64,000 bases of DNA from Brevundimonas sp. NIBR11 (GCF_027912535.1 NZ_CP115465.1:600001-664000), one strand, 5' to 3'. Counted from the stretch's first letter, positions 1 to 11,892 are shown. The notes: generated by a model from the letters alone, not told the origin. Numbers and translations are program-made.

Positions 1-2124
<2,124 letters not shown>

Positions 2125-2235
2125 AGCAAAACTCATTCGATCTTTTGATCACCGACAATGTCTTCTCGACATTCTTCTTTGGCCTCACGCGCGTTCGCGC
2201 TGCGCGAGCCCAAGGATCTGCATATCCGCTCGGTT

Positions 2236-2352
2236 GACCTGGTGGTTATGTCGGAGGTTCCCCACCCGATCCCATCCCGAACTCGGTCGTTAAGCCCTCC
2301 AGAGCCAATGGTACTATGTCTCAAGGCATGGGAGAGTAGGTCGCCGCCGGGT
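2236..2352 (+). rRNA. rrf: 5S ribosomal RNA
   Basis: The 5S rRNA of the operon begins GACCTGGTGGTTATG and ends GCCGGGTC, so the two ends pair to form helix I. The internal CCCGATCCCATCCCGAACTCGG segment and GGGAGAGTAGGTCGCCGCC are typical of alphaproteobacterial 5S. The length of about 117 nt fits the family. It lies about 110 nt after the 23S end and 70 nt before the initiator tRNA, the usual order in this lineage. Confidence 0.96.
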
Positions 2353-2421
2353 CTACCCAGCGGATATGCAGATCAAGAACGAATGCCTCTCTCGAACGTC
2401 TTCCTTCACCCTACCGTTCGC

Positions 2422-2498
<77 letters not shown>

Positions 2499-2506
2499 AA
2501 CAACAT

Positions 2507-2541
2507 AAAGCCCCGCCGCCCAGTGCCGCGGGGCTTTCTGT
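2507..2541 (+). terminator. rRNA operon terminator
   Basis: A GC-rich hairpin follows the tRNA by about 10 nt. The arms AAAGCCCCGC and GCGGGGCTTT pair around a short loop and are followed by a T-rich stretch. It probably ends the rRNA-tRNA transcript before the convergent dctD gene. Confidence 0.85.
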
Positions 2542-2584
2542 TGCCTGCGACGCGGGGATCCAAGCGAACGTCACGACGCTTCCC

Positions 2585-3940
2585 CTACCTCATCTCACGC
2601 GCCCTGAACGCGCCGGGGCGCAGGCCGTGGCGGCGGAATTTGTCGTAAAGGGTCTTTCGCGGAATCCGCAGGGCCTCGGTGATGGCGACGATGTCGCCGG
2701 CGTGGCGATCCAGGGCCTCTTCCAGAACGGCCTTCTCGAACCGTTCGAGCCGTTCGGTCAGTCCTGCCGTACCCTCCTCCACCGATCCCCCGCCCGCCGG
2801 TGCGTCGATGTCGAGCGCGATCCGGTCGGCGAAATGGGCCAGCTCGCGCACATTGCCCGGCCAGTTATGCTCCATCAGGGTGCGGCGCACGGCCGTGCTC
2901 ATCGGCGGCGGCGTGCGCTGATGCTCGCCCGAGGCGCGGGCCAGGAAATGGGCGAACAACAGGGGCACGTCGTCGCGGCGTTCGCGCAAGGGAGGCACCC
3001 TGAGCTTCATCACGTTGAGCCGGTAGTAGAGGTCTTCGCGGAAAGCCCCGCGCGAAACGGCTTTCTCCAGATCGATCTTGGACGAAGCCAGAATCCGCAG
3101 GTCCAGCTGTTTCGGACCGGAGGCGCCCAAGGGCTGGATCTCGCGTTGTTCCACCACGCGCAGCAGGGCGATCTGCGCCGACATCGGCATGCTCTCAATC
3201 TCGTCGAGAAACAGGGTGCCGCGATGGCTCTGTTCGATCAGGCCGACGCGCCGCTTCACCGCGCCGGGGAAGGCGCCGGGCTCATGGCCGAACAGCTCGC
3301 TCTCGATCAGGCCGGCGGGCAGGGCGCCGCAGTTGACCGGCACGAAAGGATGCACGCGCCGCCGTCCGCTGTTGTGCAGGGCGCGGGCGACGACCTCCTT
3401 GCCGACCCCGGTCTCGCCCTCGATCAGGACGTCCATCCCGGCGTCGGCGACCTGTTCGATGACGGTCCGCAGGCGGGCGATGGAGGGGCTAGAGCCGAGC
3501 AGAGGCAGGTCGGGCGTCACCCGCGACACGGCCGCCGACAGGGCGCGGTTGTCGAGCACCAGGCCGCGCTTCTCCAACGCCCGGTTCAGACTGTCGGCGA
3601 GGCGGCCGAAGTCGAACGGCTTGGCCACGAAGTCGTAGGCGCCGTTGCGCAGCGCATCGACCGCGTCGGCGATGTCGCCGTGGCCGGTGATCATCACGAC
3701 CGGCAGACCCTCGTCCAGCGCCTGAAGCCGGGTCAGCAAGCCACGGCCATCCATGCCGGGCATGCGCAGGTCCGAGACCACGACGCCCGGATAGTCGGCG
3801 GTCAGCACCTTCAGCGCCGCCTCGGCCGAAGCGAAGGCCTGGACGTCCAGATTCTCGAGCTGAAGCCGTTCCAGAAGGGCGTCGCGGAAATCGTTGTCGT
3901 CGTCGATCAGGGTGACGCAGCGGGGGCGGGAGAAGTTCAC
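2585..3940 (-). CDS. dctD: DctD-like sigma-54-type response regulator
   Basis: This is a 451-aa NtrC-family response regulator, the partner of the DctB kinase encoded just upstream; the genes overlap by 4 nt. The receiver domain (about 1-120) has the acidic pocket LIDDD, phospho-acceptor D57 and conserved K107. The AAA+ domain (about 145-370) has Walker A GETGVGKE (175-182) and Walker B TLFLDE (242-247). A Fis-type helix-turn-helix lies near the C-terminus (IPRKTLYDKFRRHGL). In this family phosphorylation triggers oligomerisation and activation of sigma-54 polymerase at dctA. One oddity is that the sigma-54-contacting GAFTGA loop reads GAFPGA (222-227), so the usually critical threonine is proline. 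It could therefore act differently from a classical activator. Assignment as DctD rests on the neighbouring dctB and dctA. Confidence 0.9.
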   Translation of the reverse strand: MNFSRPRCVTLIDDDNDFRDALLERLQLENLDVQAFASAEAALKVLTADYPGVVVSDLRMPGMDGRGLLTRLQALDEGLPVVMITGHGDIADAVDALRNGAYDFVAKPFDFGRLADSLNRALEKRGLVLDNRALSAAVSRVTPDLPLLGSSPSIARLRTVIEQVADAGMDVLIEGETGVGKEVVARALHNSGRRRVHPFVPVNCGALPAGLIESELFGHEPGAFPGAVKRRVGLIEQSHRGTLFLDEIESMPMSAQIALLRVVEQREIQPLGASGPKQLDLRILASSKIDLEKAVSRGAFREDLYYRLNVMKLRVPPLRERRDDVPLLFAHFLARASGEHQRTPPPMSTAVRRTLMEHNWPGNVRELAHFADRIALDIDAPAGGGSVEEGTAGLTERLERFEKAVLEEALDRHAGDIVAITEALRIPRKTLYDKFRRHGLRPGAFRAREMR

Positions 3941-5784
3941 GACGCGGGCCTCAGGGAGATGACGAACCGGGCGCCGGTCGCGGACGGTCTCAGCGCCAAC
4001 TCGCCGCCGAAGCCGGCGACGATGTCGCGACAGATGACGAGGCCCAGACCCAGCCCCGCCGACTTTGTGGTGACGAACGGGGTGAACAGCGCGGCGGCGA
4101 CGGCGGCGTCCACGCCGGGCCCGTTGTCGGCGATGACGATCTCGATCCGGCGACCTTTCCTGGCGATGTCGATGGTCAGGGTCGGGGAGGGCGTGCCGGC
4201 CTCCGTCATCGCCTCGAAGGCGTTCTGGACCAGGTTGACGACGACCTGCTCCAGACGGATCGGCTCGGCCTGGACCTTCAGGTCGGGATCGCCGGTCCGC
4301 ACCAGTTCGACCCCGCCTTCGCGCAACCGCCCGCCGATCAGCAGCAGGGCGCCGTCGATGGCGGCGGCGGGGGAGACAGGGGTGTTTCCTTGCGTGCTCT
4401 TGCGGGAAAAGGCGCGGAGTTCGTCGGTGATGACGCCGATTCGGCCAGTGAGTTCGGCGACGCGGACCAGGCTGCGGCGAGCGGCCTCGGGATCATTGCG
4501 ATCCAGATAGGCGTTGGCGGTGTCGGCGTGGGTGCGGATGGCGGCGACGGGCTGATTGATCTCGTGCGCCACGCCCGCCGCGATCTGGCCCAGCGTCGCC
4601 AGTTTGTTGGCCTGGACCAGCTCTTCGCGAAGGATCTCCCGGCTGGCCTCGGCGCGGCGGCGTTCATCGATTTCTCGGCTCAACTGCCCGTTGGCGGCGC
4701 GCAGTTCCTGTGTCCGTTCGTCGATGCGTTGCTCAAGCTCGGCGCGCGCCTGTTCCTCCGCGATCGCCCTGGCCATGGCCTGCTGGCGGCGACGCAGCAG
4801 GACGCCCGCGCCGACGGCCAGCAGGGTCACCAGAAGGCCCGCCACGGCGCGCGCGCTCATGACATTGGCGACGATGGCTCCGCCGATCGGGTCGAGCAGG
4901 TGAAGGGTCCAGCCGGGGGTGTCCGTGGATGTGTGCGAGAGAATCCAGTCGCTGGGCGATCCGCCCGCCGCCGTGCGGACGATGCGCCCGGCGCCCGTCG
5001 TCTCGCTGTCGAAGGGCAGGGGCGCCAAGGCCTGGCCGGTCAGGGTCTGGTCCTCCAGGATGGCGGCGCGCTCGGCGGCGGTCAGGGTGCGGCTGCGGCG
5101 GAATCGCCATTCGGGGACGCTGGTGACCAGGACGACGCCCCGGGAATCGGTGACATAGGCGGGCTCTCCGGAGCTGCGCCAATCAGCCTCCAGGGCGTCG
5201 AATTCGACCTTCACCACCACGACGCCGAGGGGCTGATCGCGCGGGCCGATGCGGCGGGCGAGGTAGAGGCCGGGCCGTCCGCTGACGGTGCCCAGCGCAA
5301 AGAACTCCGCCGCCTCGTTCTGCATCGCGCCCCGGAAATAAGGGCGGAAGGCGTAGTCGGAGCCGACGAAGCTCGTGGGCTGGCGCCAGTTGCTGGCCGC
5401 CCGCGCGACGCCCGTCCGGTCCAGCACATAGATGGCGGCGGCGCGGGTCTGGCCGGCCAGGGTCTCCAGCTTGGCGCTGACGACGTCGGCGTCACCGCGC
5501 CCGGCGCCGGCGAGCAGGGCGACGACCTCGGGGTCCTGCGCCAGGACAACGGGCAGAGACCGGTGCTTCTCCAGTTCGCTGCGCAGGACGGCGGCGTGCA
5601 GGGCGGCGGCGGCGTCCGCCTGACGCGCCAGATCGGCTTGGGCGTCGCGACGCGCGATCTCTCCGGCGGCCGCCATCCCCAGAATGGCGACGACCAGCCA
5701 GCCGAGGACGAGGGCGATCCACGGCCTCGCCGACGGGTTGGAACCCCGGCCGGCGAGTCGATGCAGGCGTTGTGCGAACATCAT
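3937..5784 (-). CDS. dctB: DctB-like C4-dicarboxylate sensor histidine kinase
   Basis: This is a membrane sensor kinase of about 615 aa. An N-terminal membrane helix (IALVLGWLVVAILGMAA) precedes a long periplasmic region of the double-Cache type found in DctB. A second helix (AVAGLLVTLLAVGAGVLL) leads to a coiled coil (ERTQELRAANGQLSREI). The HisKA motif GVAHEINQP places the phospho-histidine at about residue 407, followed by an ATPase domain with N box LVQNAFEAM, G1 DNGPGVD and GLGLGL. It should sense C4-dicarboxylates and phosphorylate DctD. I chose the ATG pair at 5781-5784 because the longer form would run through the inverted repeat at 5790-5807. In-frame ATGs at 5817 and 5862 remain possible, and no start has a clear ribosome binding site. 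Confidence 0.88.
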   Translation of the reverse strand: MMFAQRLHRLAGRGSNPSARPWIALVLGWLVVAILGMAAAGEIARRDAQADLARQADAAAALHAAVLRSELEKHRSLPVVLAQDPEVVALLAGAGRGDADVVSAKLETLAGQTRAAAIYVLDRTGVARAASNWRQPTSFVGSDYAFRPYFRGAMQNEAAEFFALGTVSGRPGLYLARRIGPRDQPLGVVVVKVEFDALEADWRSSGEPAYVTDSRGVVLVTSVPEWRFRRSRTLTAAERAAILEDQTLTGQALAPLPFDSETTGAGRIVRTAAGGSPSDWILSHTSTDTPGWTLHLLDPIGGAIVANVMSARAVAGLLVTLLAVGAGVLLRRRQQAMARAIAEEQARAELEQRIDERTQELRAANGQLSREIDERRRAEASREILREELVQANKLATLGQIAAGVAHEINQPVAAIRTHADTANAYLDRNDPEAARRSLVRVAELTGRIGVITDELRAFSRKSTQGNTPVSPAAAIDGALLLIGGRLREGGVELVRTGDPDLKVQAEPIRLEQVVVNLVQNAFEAMTEAGTPSPTLTIDIARKGRRIEIVIADNGPGVDAAVAAALFTPFVTTKSAGLGLGLVICRDIVAGFGGELALRPSATGARFVISLRPAS

Positions 5785-5789
5785 TCGAG

Positions 5790-5807
5790 TATGCGGAAAT
5801 CCGCACA
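5790..5807. promoter_or_regulatory. Inverted repeat in the dctB-dctA intergenic region, candidate DctD site
   Basis: The sequence TGCGGA-AA-TCCGCA (5792-5805) is a perfect 6-bp inverted repeat. It extends to 8-bp arms with one mismatch (TATGCGGA / TCCGCACA). From memory it resembles the TGTGCG-type repeats of rhizobial DctD activating sites. It lies about 190 bp before the dctA start and just upstream of the dctB start. I did not find a GG-N10-GC sigma-54 promoter between it and dctA. Confidence 0.5.
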
Positions 5808-5994
5808 CTTTGGCCATATCGACGGCCGAAACTTCGGACATCGAGAGACGAAAAGTAAGCAAAACGCAGCATAATCAATCATTTGAAATCGACGAAACCT
5901 CGCTTTGTCCTCGCTCGCATCGCGGCCAGAATAAGGTTCTGGGACACGGCGTCAGACCGTGGGGAAACCGCGCCACGGGCGCCGGGGAGGTCGA

Positions 5995-7353
5995 GTGCAG
6001 CTTTCGGGCGATCACGGTCATGCGTCGGGCGCGCCGCGCGCCTGGTACCGGCACCTGTATGTCCAGGTCCTGGGCGCGATCTTGCTTGGCGGTCTGATCG
6101 GCCACTTCTGGCCCGAGTTCGGCGAGAGCCTGAAGCCGCTGGGCGACGCCTTCATCAAGCTGGTGAAGATGGTCATCGCCCCGGTGATCTTCCTCACCAT
6201 CGTCACGGGCATCGCCGGAATGCGCGACCTGGGCCGCGTCGGCCGCGTCGCCGCCAAGGCCTTCGCCTACTTCCTGACCTTCTCGACCCTGGCCCTGATC
6301 GTGGGCCTGGTGGTCGGCAATCTGATCCAGCCGGGTCGCGGCCTGAACATCGATCCCGCGACGCTCGACGCCGGGGCTGTCGCCCAATATTCGACCGCCG
6401 CCCATGAGACGACGATCATCGGCTTCCTCCTGGGCATCATTCCGGACACGGTGGTCAGCGCGTTTTCGACCGGCAACATCCTTCAGGTCCTGTTCGTCTC
6501 GGTCCTGTTCGGCATCGCGCTCGCTTCCATCGGCGACATCGGCAAGCCAGTCCTGAACTTCCTGGAATCGGTCAGCGCCGCCTTCTTCAAGCTGGTGGCC
6601 ATCGTGATGAAGGCCGCGCCCATCGGGGCGTTCGGCGCCTTCGCCTTCACCATCGGCGCCTACGGCATCGAGACGATCGGCAACCTGATCGCCCTGATCG
6701 CCACCTTCTATCTGACCGCCGCCATCTTCGTGGTGGGCGTGCTGGGCGCGGTCGGCATCGCCAACGGCTTCTCGGTCTTGAAGCTGATCCGCTATCTGAA
6801 GGAAGAGCTGCTGCTGGTGCTCGGCACCTCGTCGTCCGAAGCAGCCCTGCCGAGCCTGCTGCAGAAGATGGAGCGGGCCGGGGCGTCCAAGTCGGTCGTC
6901 GGCCTCGTCGTCCCGACCGGTTATTCGTTCAACCTGGACGGCACCAACATCTACATGACCATGGCGGCCCTGTTCATCGCCCAGGCGCTGAACATTCAGC
7001 TCACGCTCGAGCAGCAGGTGCTGCTGCTGCTGGTCGCGATGCTGAGCTCCAAGGGGGCCGCGGGCATCACCGGCGCCGGCTTCATCACCCTGGCCGCCAC
7101 CCTGGCCGTCGTGCCGACCGTGCCGATCGCCGGCATGGCCCTGATCCTCGGCATCGACCGCTTCATGTCGGAGTGCCGGGCCCTGACCAACTTCATCGGC
7201 AACGCCGTGGCGACCATCGTCGTGGCGCGCTGGGAGGGCGAGCTGGATCGCGACGCCCTCAAGGACGCCCTGAACGGAACGCCCCGCCCTCTGGCGGCCC
7301 AGCCCGACCCCGCCGCCGGACCCGGCGACGACCTGGCCCTCGCCCGCGACTGA
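5995..7353 (+). CDS. dctA: C4-dicarboxylate:cation symporter DctA
   Basis: This is a 452-aa inner-membrane transporter of the DAACS family that takes up succinate, fumarate and malate with protons or sodium. Multiple hydrophobic segments begin with [19 protein letters not shown]. The family signatures are present: a serine-rich segment ([18 protein letters not shown]), the [13 protein letters not shown] motif and [18 protein letters not shown] prefer the GTG at 5995 because GGGGAGG sits 4 nt upstream; an upstream in-frame GTG at 5959 lacks such a site. It is divergent from dctB-dctD, the classical arrangement. Only 46 nt separate its stop from the TonB receptor start, so the two may be co-transcribed. 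Confidence 0.95.
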   Translation: MQLSGDHGHASGAPRAWYRHLYVQVLGAILLGGLIGHFWPEFGESLKPLGDAFIKLVKMVIAPVIFLTIVTGIAGMRDLGRVGRVAAKAFAYFLTFSTLALIVGLVVGNLIQPGRGLNIDPATLDAGAVAQYSTAAHETTIIGFLLGIIPDTVVSAFSTGNILQVLFVSVLFGIALASIGDIGKPVLNFLESVSAAFFKLVAIVMKAAPIGAFGAFAFTIGAYGIETIGNLIALIATFYLTAAIFVVGVLGAVGIANGFSVLKLIRYLKEELLLVLGTSSSEAALPSLLQKMERAGASKSVVGLVVPTGYSFNLDGTNIYMTMAALFIAQALNIQLTLEQQVLLLLVAMLSSKGAAGITGAGFITLAATLAVVPTVPIAGMALILGIDRFMSECRALTNFIGNAVATIVVARWEGELDRDALKDALNGTPRPLAAQPDPAAGPGDDLALARD

Positions 7354-7399
7354 CCCTTTTCACGTGCCGGAAAACAAAAAAGACTTTGGGAGGATGAAC

Positions 7400-10300
7400 A
7401 TGAACACCAAGAAGACCGCGATGCTGGCGACCACCGCCGCAGCCGCCCTGCTGAGCCTGGCGCCCGCCGCCTTCGCCCAGACCCAGAGCTCGGGCCAGAC
7501 GCAACAGACCCCGGCGCCCGTCCCCTCCACGACCCAGCTGTCGCAGGCCTCCCAGGCCATCGCCGACCAGGCCGAACAGGACGGCTCGCAGGTCGACGAC
7601 ATCGTCGTCGTCGGCTCCCAGATCCGGGGCGCGGACGTCACCGCCGCCCTGCCGGTCACGGTGCTGTCGGAAGAGCAGATCCTGGCCACCGGCGCGGTCA
7701 ACGGCGACGACCTGCTTCGCTCCATCCCCCAGATGGGCGACGTCCTGTTCTCGGCCGCCAACAACCCCCAGACCTCGAACGCGGCGCGCGGCGACGTCAA
7801 CTCGGTCAACCTGCGCTCGCTGGGCGTCGGCAACACCCTGGTCCTGCTGAACGGCCGCCGCATCGTGCAGCACCCGACCAGCCAGGGCACGACCGACACC
7901 GGCACCGTCCCGGTCCTCTCCTACAACTCCAACGCCATCCCGGTGACGGGGCTGGAGCGTCTTGAGGTCCTGCTGGACGGCGCGGCCGCCATCTACGGCG
8001 CCGACGCCGTGGCCGGGGTCGTCAACACCGTGCTTCAGGACGACTTCGACGGCCTGAAGATGAATGCCCAGTATGGCGGCGCAGAGGGCACCCATCTGCG
8101 CGAGTTCAACCTCGGCATCTTCGCCGGTAAGGACTTCGACCGCGGGAATATCTCGGCCTACATCGACTATACCGACCGCTCGGCGCTGCGGGCCGAGGAC
8201 CAGGAGTTCACCGCCACCGACAACCTGCGCTTCCTGTTCGCGGGCGACCCGACCTTCGCCTCCAGCCTGACGCCGGACTTCCGCAATACGCGCGGGCCTT
8301 GGGCCAACCTCGCCGTTGTCGGCGCCACGACCGCGATCCGGCGCGGCACGACCGCCCTGACCACGGCCGCCGGCGCTTTCCATATCCAGCCCAGCACCCT
8401 GACGGGCTGTCTGGCGCCCACGAACGCTGACGCCAGTATCTGCCTGGGTTCCGGCGCGCTTACCTTTAACGGGGCCCAGCGCGACCTGCGCTTCGACACG
8501 GCGCCGGGCACCACCATCCAGCCGGACACCCAGCGCCTCAACGTCTTCCTGCAGGGCCACTACGACATCAACGACACGGTCACCGCCTTTGGCGAACTGG
8601 GCTACTACACCGCCGACACCCAGCGAATTCAGCCGCCGGTGATCAATCTGAACACCCTGACCATCCCCACGACCAACTACTGGAACCCATTTGGGCCGGT
8701 CACCTTCGCCGACGGGCGGGTGAATCCGAACCGCCTCTCGGGGCTGACCAACGTGCCGGTCCAGGGTCTGGCCATCACCCTGAACCAGTACCGCTTCGTC
8801 GACGCTGGCTTCCAGAAGGTCGATGTCACCAACTACCAGGCCCGTGCTCTCGGCGGCCTGCGCGGCGAGTGGCGCGGATGGGACTGGGAGACGGCGCTGC
8901 TGTATTCGGAAGCCGAGGCGGTCGATAAATCTCTCGCCGTCAACAGCACCGCTCTTCAGGCGTCGCTGGCCCTGTCCACAACGGACGCCTACAACCCCTT
9001 CAGTGGCGGCTGCCTGAGCAACACCAGCGTCGGCGATTGCTCGCCCAGTTCCCAGGCCGCCATCGACGCCATCACCTTCACCCTGAAGCGTGAGAGCCGC
9101 ACCACCCTGACGCAGTACGACTTCAAGGTCTCGCGCGGCGACCTTTTCAGCCTGCCCGCCGGCGACGTCGGCCTCGCTTTCGGCTTCGAGGCCCGCAAGG
9201 AAACGCAGAACGACGACCGCGATTCCAATCTGGACGGCTCGAACCCGTTCCGTGACTCGGTCACCGGGGCGACCCAGTTGTCGAACGTCATCGCGGTCAG
9301 CCAGAACCCCGACACCCACGGCGAGCGCACCGTGACATCGGCCTATATCGAGTTCGCCGTGCCCGTCGTCTCGCCCGAGATGAACATTCCGCTGGTGCAT
9401 AATCTGGAGTTCCAGATCGCCGGTCGGGCCGAGCACTATTCGGACTTCGGCGATGTGGCCAAGCCCAAGATCGCCGGCGCCTGGGACATCTTCGACGGCC
9501 TGCGGATCCGGGGCTCGTACTCTGAAGGCTTCCGCGCTCCGAACCTGGAACAGACCAACGCCGCCACCTATGGTCGCCTGTCGACCAACCCGGACTACAT
9601 CCGCTGCGAGGCGGACCTGCGCGCCGGCCGCATCGCCACCTTCGGCGCCTGCTCGCGCTCGATCGGCGCGTCTCTGCTGGTGTCCGGCAATCCGGACCTG
9701 CAGCCGGAAGAGAGCAAGAACCAGTCCTACGGCGTGGTCTTCCAACCCCAGTTCATTCCCGCCGAGTGGGGCGACTTCACCTTCACCGTCGATCGCTGGC
9801 GGATCCAGCAGGAACAGATCGTCGGTCTGTTTGGCGGTCCGAACGCCGTCATCCTCGACTACGCAGAGCGCGTGCAGGGACGCTCCAACCCGCTGGTCAC
9901 GCGTGCGGCTGTAAACGCCGACGACATCGCCACTTTCGCTGGCACCGGCATCACACCGGTCGGCGTCATCACCTCGATCTCGGACCGGTTCGTCAACCTG
10001 CTGCCGCAGGACGTCGAGGGGCTGGACATCGGCTTCAACTGGCGGCTTCGGAACACGCCGCTGGGCAGCTTCCGCGTCAACATCGACGCCGCCAAGCTGA
10101 TCAAGTTCTCACGCGAGGCCGGCCCCCAGGTCGACGCCCTCTACGCCGCCCGCGCTGCCGGCGTCATCAATGCCGCGACCCCTCTGCCGGAATCATCGAG
10201 CCTGCTGGCGCAGAACGGCCGCCCGGAATGGCGTGTGTCAGGCTCCCTGACCTGGAGCCAAGGCCCCTGGCAGGTCGGCGCCTTCACCCAGTACATTTCA

Positions 10301-10549
10301 GCCGTGGACGAGACCGGCTTCCTCGATACGGCCGGCAACCCATGGGAGGTCGAAAGCCAGGTCACCGGCAACCTCTATGGCCAATATGAGTGGGAAGAGA
10401 ACAACGGCTTCATCTCCAACAGCCGTATCCGCTTCGGCGCTCGCAACATCACCAACGAGCGTCCGCCCTTGGCGTCGACTGGCTATCTGGGTTCGCTCTA
10501 TCGCCCGTACGGCCGCTACTGGTACGTGTCGATGGCCAAGGAGTTCTGA
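7400..10549 (+). CDS. TonB-dependent outer-membrane receptor
   Basis: This 1049-aa protein is an outer-membrane active transporter. A signal peptide (MNTKKTAMLATTAAAALLSL, cleavage near AFAQ) is followed by a linker, a TonB-box-like DDIVVVGSQIRG, and a plug domain (about 75-200) with NTLVLLNGRRI and VLLDGAAAIYGADAVAGVVN. The remainder is a beta-barrel ending in the terminal phenylalanine (SMAKEF). ATG 7400 is chosen because GGGAGG (7388-7393) lies 6 nt before it. The size and plug type match the large Caulobacter and sphingomonad receptors for complex organic nutrients rather than simple siderophore receptors, but the substrate is unknown. It sits between dctA and an exported hydrolase with short gaps, which hints at a shared substrate. 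Confidence 0.93.
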   Translation: MNTKKTAMLATTAAAALLSLAPAAFAQTQSSGQTQQTPAPVPSTTQLSQASQAIADQAEQDGSQVDDIVVVGSQIRGADVTAALPVTVLSEEQILATGAVNGDDLLRSIPQMGDVLFSAANNPQTSNAARGDVNSVNLRSLGVGNTLVLLNGRRIVQHPTSQGTTDTGTVPVLSYNSNAIPVTGLERLEVLLDGAAAIYGADAVAGVVNTVLQDDFDGLKMNAQYGGAEGTHLREFNLGIFAGKDFDRGNISAYIDYTDRSALRAEDQEFTATDNLRFLFAGDPTFASSLTPDFRNTRGPWANLAVVGATTAIRRGTTALTTAAGAFHIQPSTLTGCLAPTNADASICLGSGALTFNGAQRDLRFDTAPGTTIQPDTQRLNVFLQGHYDINDTVTAFGELGYYTADTQRIQPPVINLNTLTIPTTNYWNPFGPVTFADGRVNPNRLSGLTNVPVQGLAITLNQYRFVDAGFQKVDVTNYQARALGGLRGEWRGWDWETALLYSEAEAVDKSLAVNSTALQASLALSTTDAYNPFSGGCLSNTSVGDCSPSSQAAIDAITFTLKRESRTTLTQYDFKVSRGDLFSLPAGDVGLAFGFEARKETQNDDRDSNLDGSNPFRDSVTGATQLSNVIAVSQNPDTHGERTVTSAYIEFAVPVVSPEMNIPLVHNLEFQIAGRAEHYSDFGDVAKPKIAGAWDIFDGLRIRGSYSEGFRAPNLEQTNAATYGRLSTNPDYIRCEADLRAGRIATFGACSRSIGASLLVSGNPDLQPEESKNQSYGVVFQPQFIPAEWGDFTFTVDRWRIQQEQIVGLFGGPNAVILDYAERVQGRSNPLVTRAAVNADDIATFAGTGITPVGVITSISDRFVNLLPQDVEGLDIGFNWRLRNTPLGSFRVNIDAAKLIKFSREAGPQVDALYAARAAGVINAATPLPESSSLLAQNGRPEWRVSGSLTWSQGPWQVGAFTQYISAVDETGFLDTAGNPWEVESQVTGNLYGQYEWEENNGFISNSRIRFGARNITNERPPLASTGYLGSLYRPYGRYWYVSMAKEF

Positions 10550-10572
10550 TCGACTTGCGACGGAGAGGGACG

Positions 10573-11892
10573 ATGCGTTCAGTCATTTCGATCTTGACCC
10601 TCGCGGGCGCGATCTGGGCCGGGGCGGGCTTCCATGACCTCGTTTCGGCTCAGAGCGAGTCACTGACAATCTCCCCGGAACCCGCCGATTGTCCCGACAG
10701 CCTGCCCCAGGGCACGGTCTGTCATTCGGGGCGGTCGGCGGATGGGGCCTGGTTCTGGACGGCCTATCCGCGCGACTGGAACGGCACCCTGATCGTCCAC
10801 GCCCACGGCGGCCCGCGCACCGCCGAGCCCCAGCGCAACGATCCGGTCGAGGATCTCGAACGCTTCTCCGTCATGGTGTCGGAGGGCTACGCCTGGGCCG
10901 GCTCGACCTACCGCCGTGGCGGCTACGGCGTGCGCATGGCCGCGGCTGACACCGATGCGCTCCGCCAGATCGTCTGGGACGCTTTCGGCAAGCCCAAACG
11001 CACGATCCTTCACGGCCAATCCTGGGGCGGCAACGTCGCCGCCAAGGCTGCCGAACTCTACGCCGTCTCCGCCAACGGCGAACGCAACTACGACGGCGTC
11101 ATCCTGACCAGCGGCCTGTTGGCCGGCGGGTCACAGGGTTACGGCTTCCGCGCCGACCTGCGCGCCGTTTACCAATTCTACTGTCACAACCATCCCCGCG
11201 CGACTGAGACCCAGTACCCGCTGTGGCAGGGCCTACCCGAGGGCGCCGCCATGACCCGCGCCGAACTGACCGCTCGTGTCGAGGAATGCACCGGCCTGAG
11301 CCTTGCGCCCGAGGCCCGCAGCCGCGCCCAGGCCGATGCGCTCCGGAATATCCTTTCGGTGGTCGGCGTCACCCAGGACAATCTGGTCTCCCACCTCGCC
11401 TGGGGCACCAACCTGTTCCAGGACATGGTGTGGAAGCGTCTCGACGGTCGCAATCCGTTCTCCAACGCTCACACCACCTACCAGGGCTCCGACGACGACG
11501 TCGCCCTGAACCAGGGCGTCGAGCGCTTCGAGGCCGACCCCGCCGCCGTCGCCGCCCTGGCCTATGACGCGGACCTGACAGGCAACATCGTGCTGCCGAC
11601 CCTGACGATGCACGCCCGCTACGATCCCACCGTCTTCGTCTCGCATGAGGCGGCCTACGCCCGCACGGTCGCCGACGCCGGCCGCTCGAATCTGCTGAGC
11701 CAGGTCTTCACCACCGAGGCCCTGCACAGCCAGCTCAGCCTTCCCCAGTACGCCGGCATGCTGATCGCCATGACCCACTGGCTGGATACGGGGGAAAAGC
11801 CGGACGCGGACGACGTTCTGGCGGCCTGCCGCACGCGGGCGCAGACCTATGGCCAGCCCTGCCTCATCGATCCGGAGTTCGTGCCCCAATAA
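10573..11892 (+). CDS. Exported alpha/beta hydrolase
   Basis: This is a 439-aa predicted secreted or periplasmic serine hydrolase. The N-terminus is a signal peptide (MRSVISILTLAGAIWAGAGF, cleavage near SAQS). The nucleophile elbow GQSWGG puts the catalytic serine at 150, and likely partners are D351 (ARYDPT) and H385 (ALHSQ). HAHGG near residue 78 may form the oxyanion hole. Several cysteines (near 40, 50 and 228) could form disulfides, as in exported enzymes. The start at 10573 follows GAGAGGG. It begins 23 nt after the TonB receptor stop, so co-expression is likely. A role in cleaving an ester or amide taken up by the receptor is inferred; the substrate cannot be read from the sequence. 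Confidence 0.88.
   Translation: MRSVISILTLAGAIWAGAGFHDLVSAQSESLTISPEPADCPDSLPQGTVCHSGRSADGAWFWTAYPRDWNGTLIVHAHGGPRTAEPQRNDPVEDLERFSVMVSEGYAWAGSTYRRGGYGVRMAAADTDALRQIVWDAFGKPKRTILHGQSWGGNVAAKAAELYAVSANGERNYDGVILTSGLLAGGSQGYGFRADLRAVYQFYCHNHPRATETQYPLWQGLPEGAAMTRAELTARVEECTGLSLAPEARSRAQADALRNILSVVGVTQDNLVSHLAWGTNLFQDMVWKRLDGRNPFSNAHTTYQGSDDDVALNQGVERFEADPAAVAALAYDADLTGNIVLPTLTMHARYDPTVFVSHEAAYARTVADAGRSNLLSQVFTTEALHSQLSLPQYAGMLIAMTHWLDTGEKPDADDVLAACRTRAQTYGQPCLIDPEFVPQ

Noticed and set aside
7259..9745. 828-aa ORF on the minus strand
   Set aside because: It is antisense to the TonB receptor. Its low-complexity Gly/Arg/Val/Asp composition reflects codon bias of the real gene.
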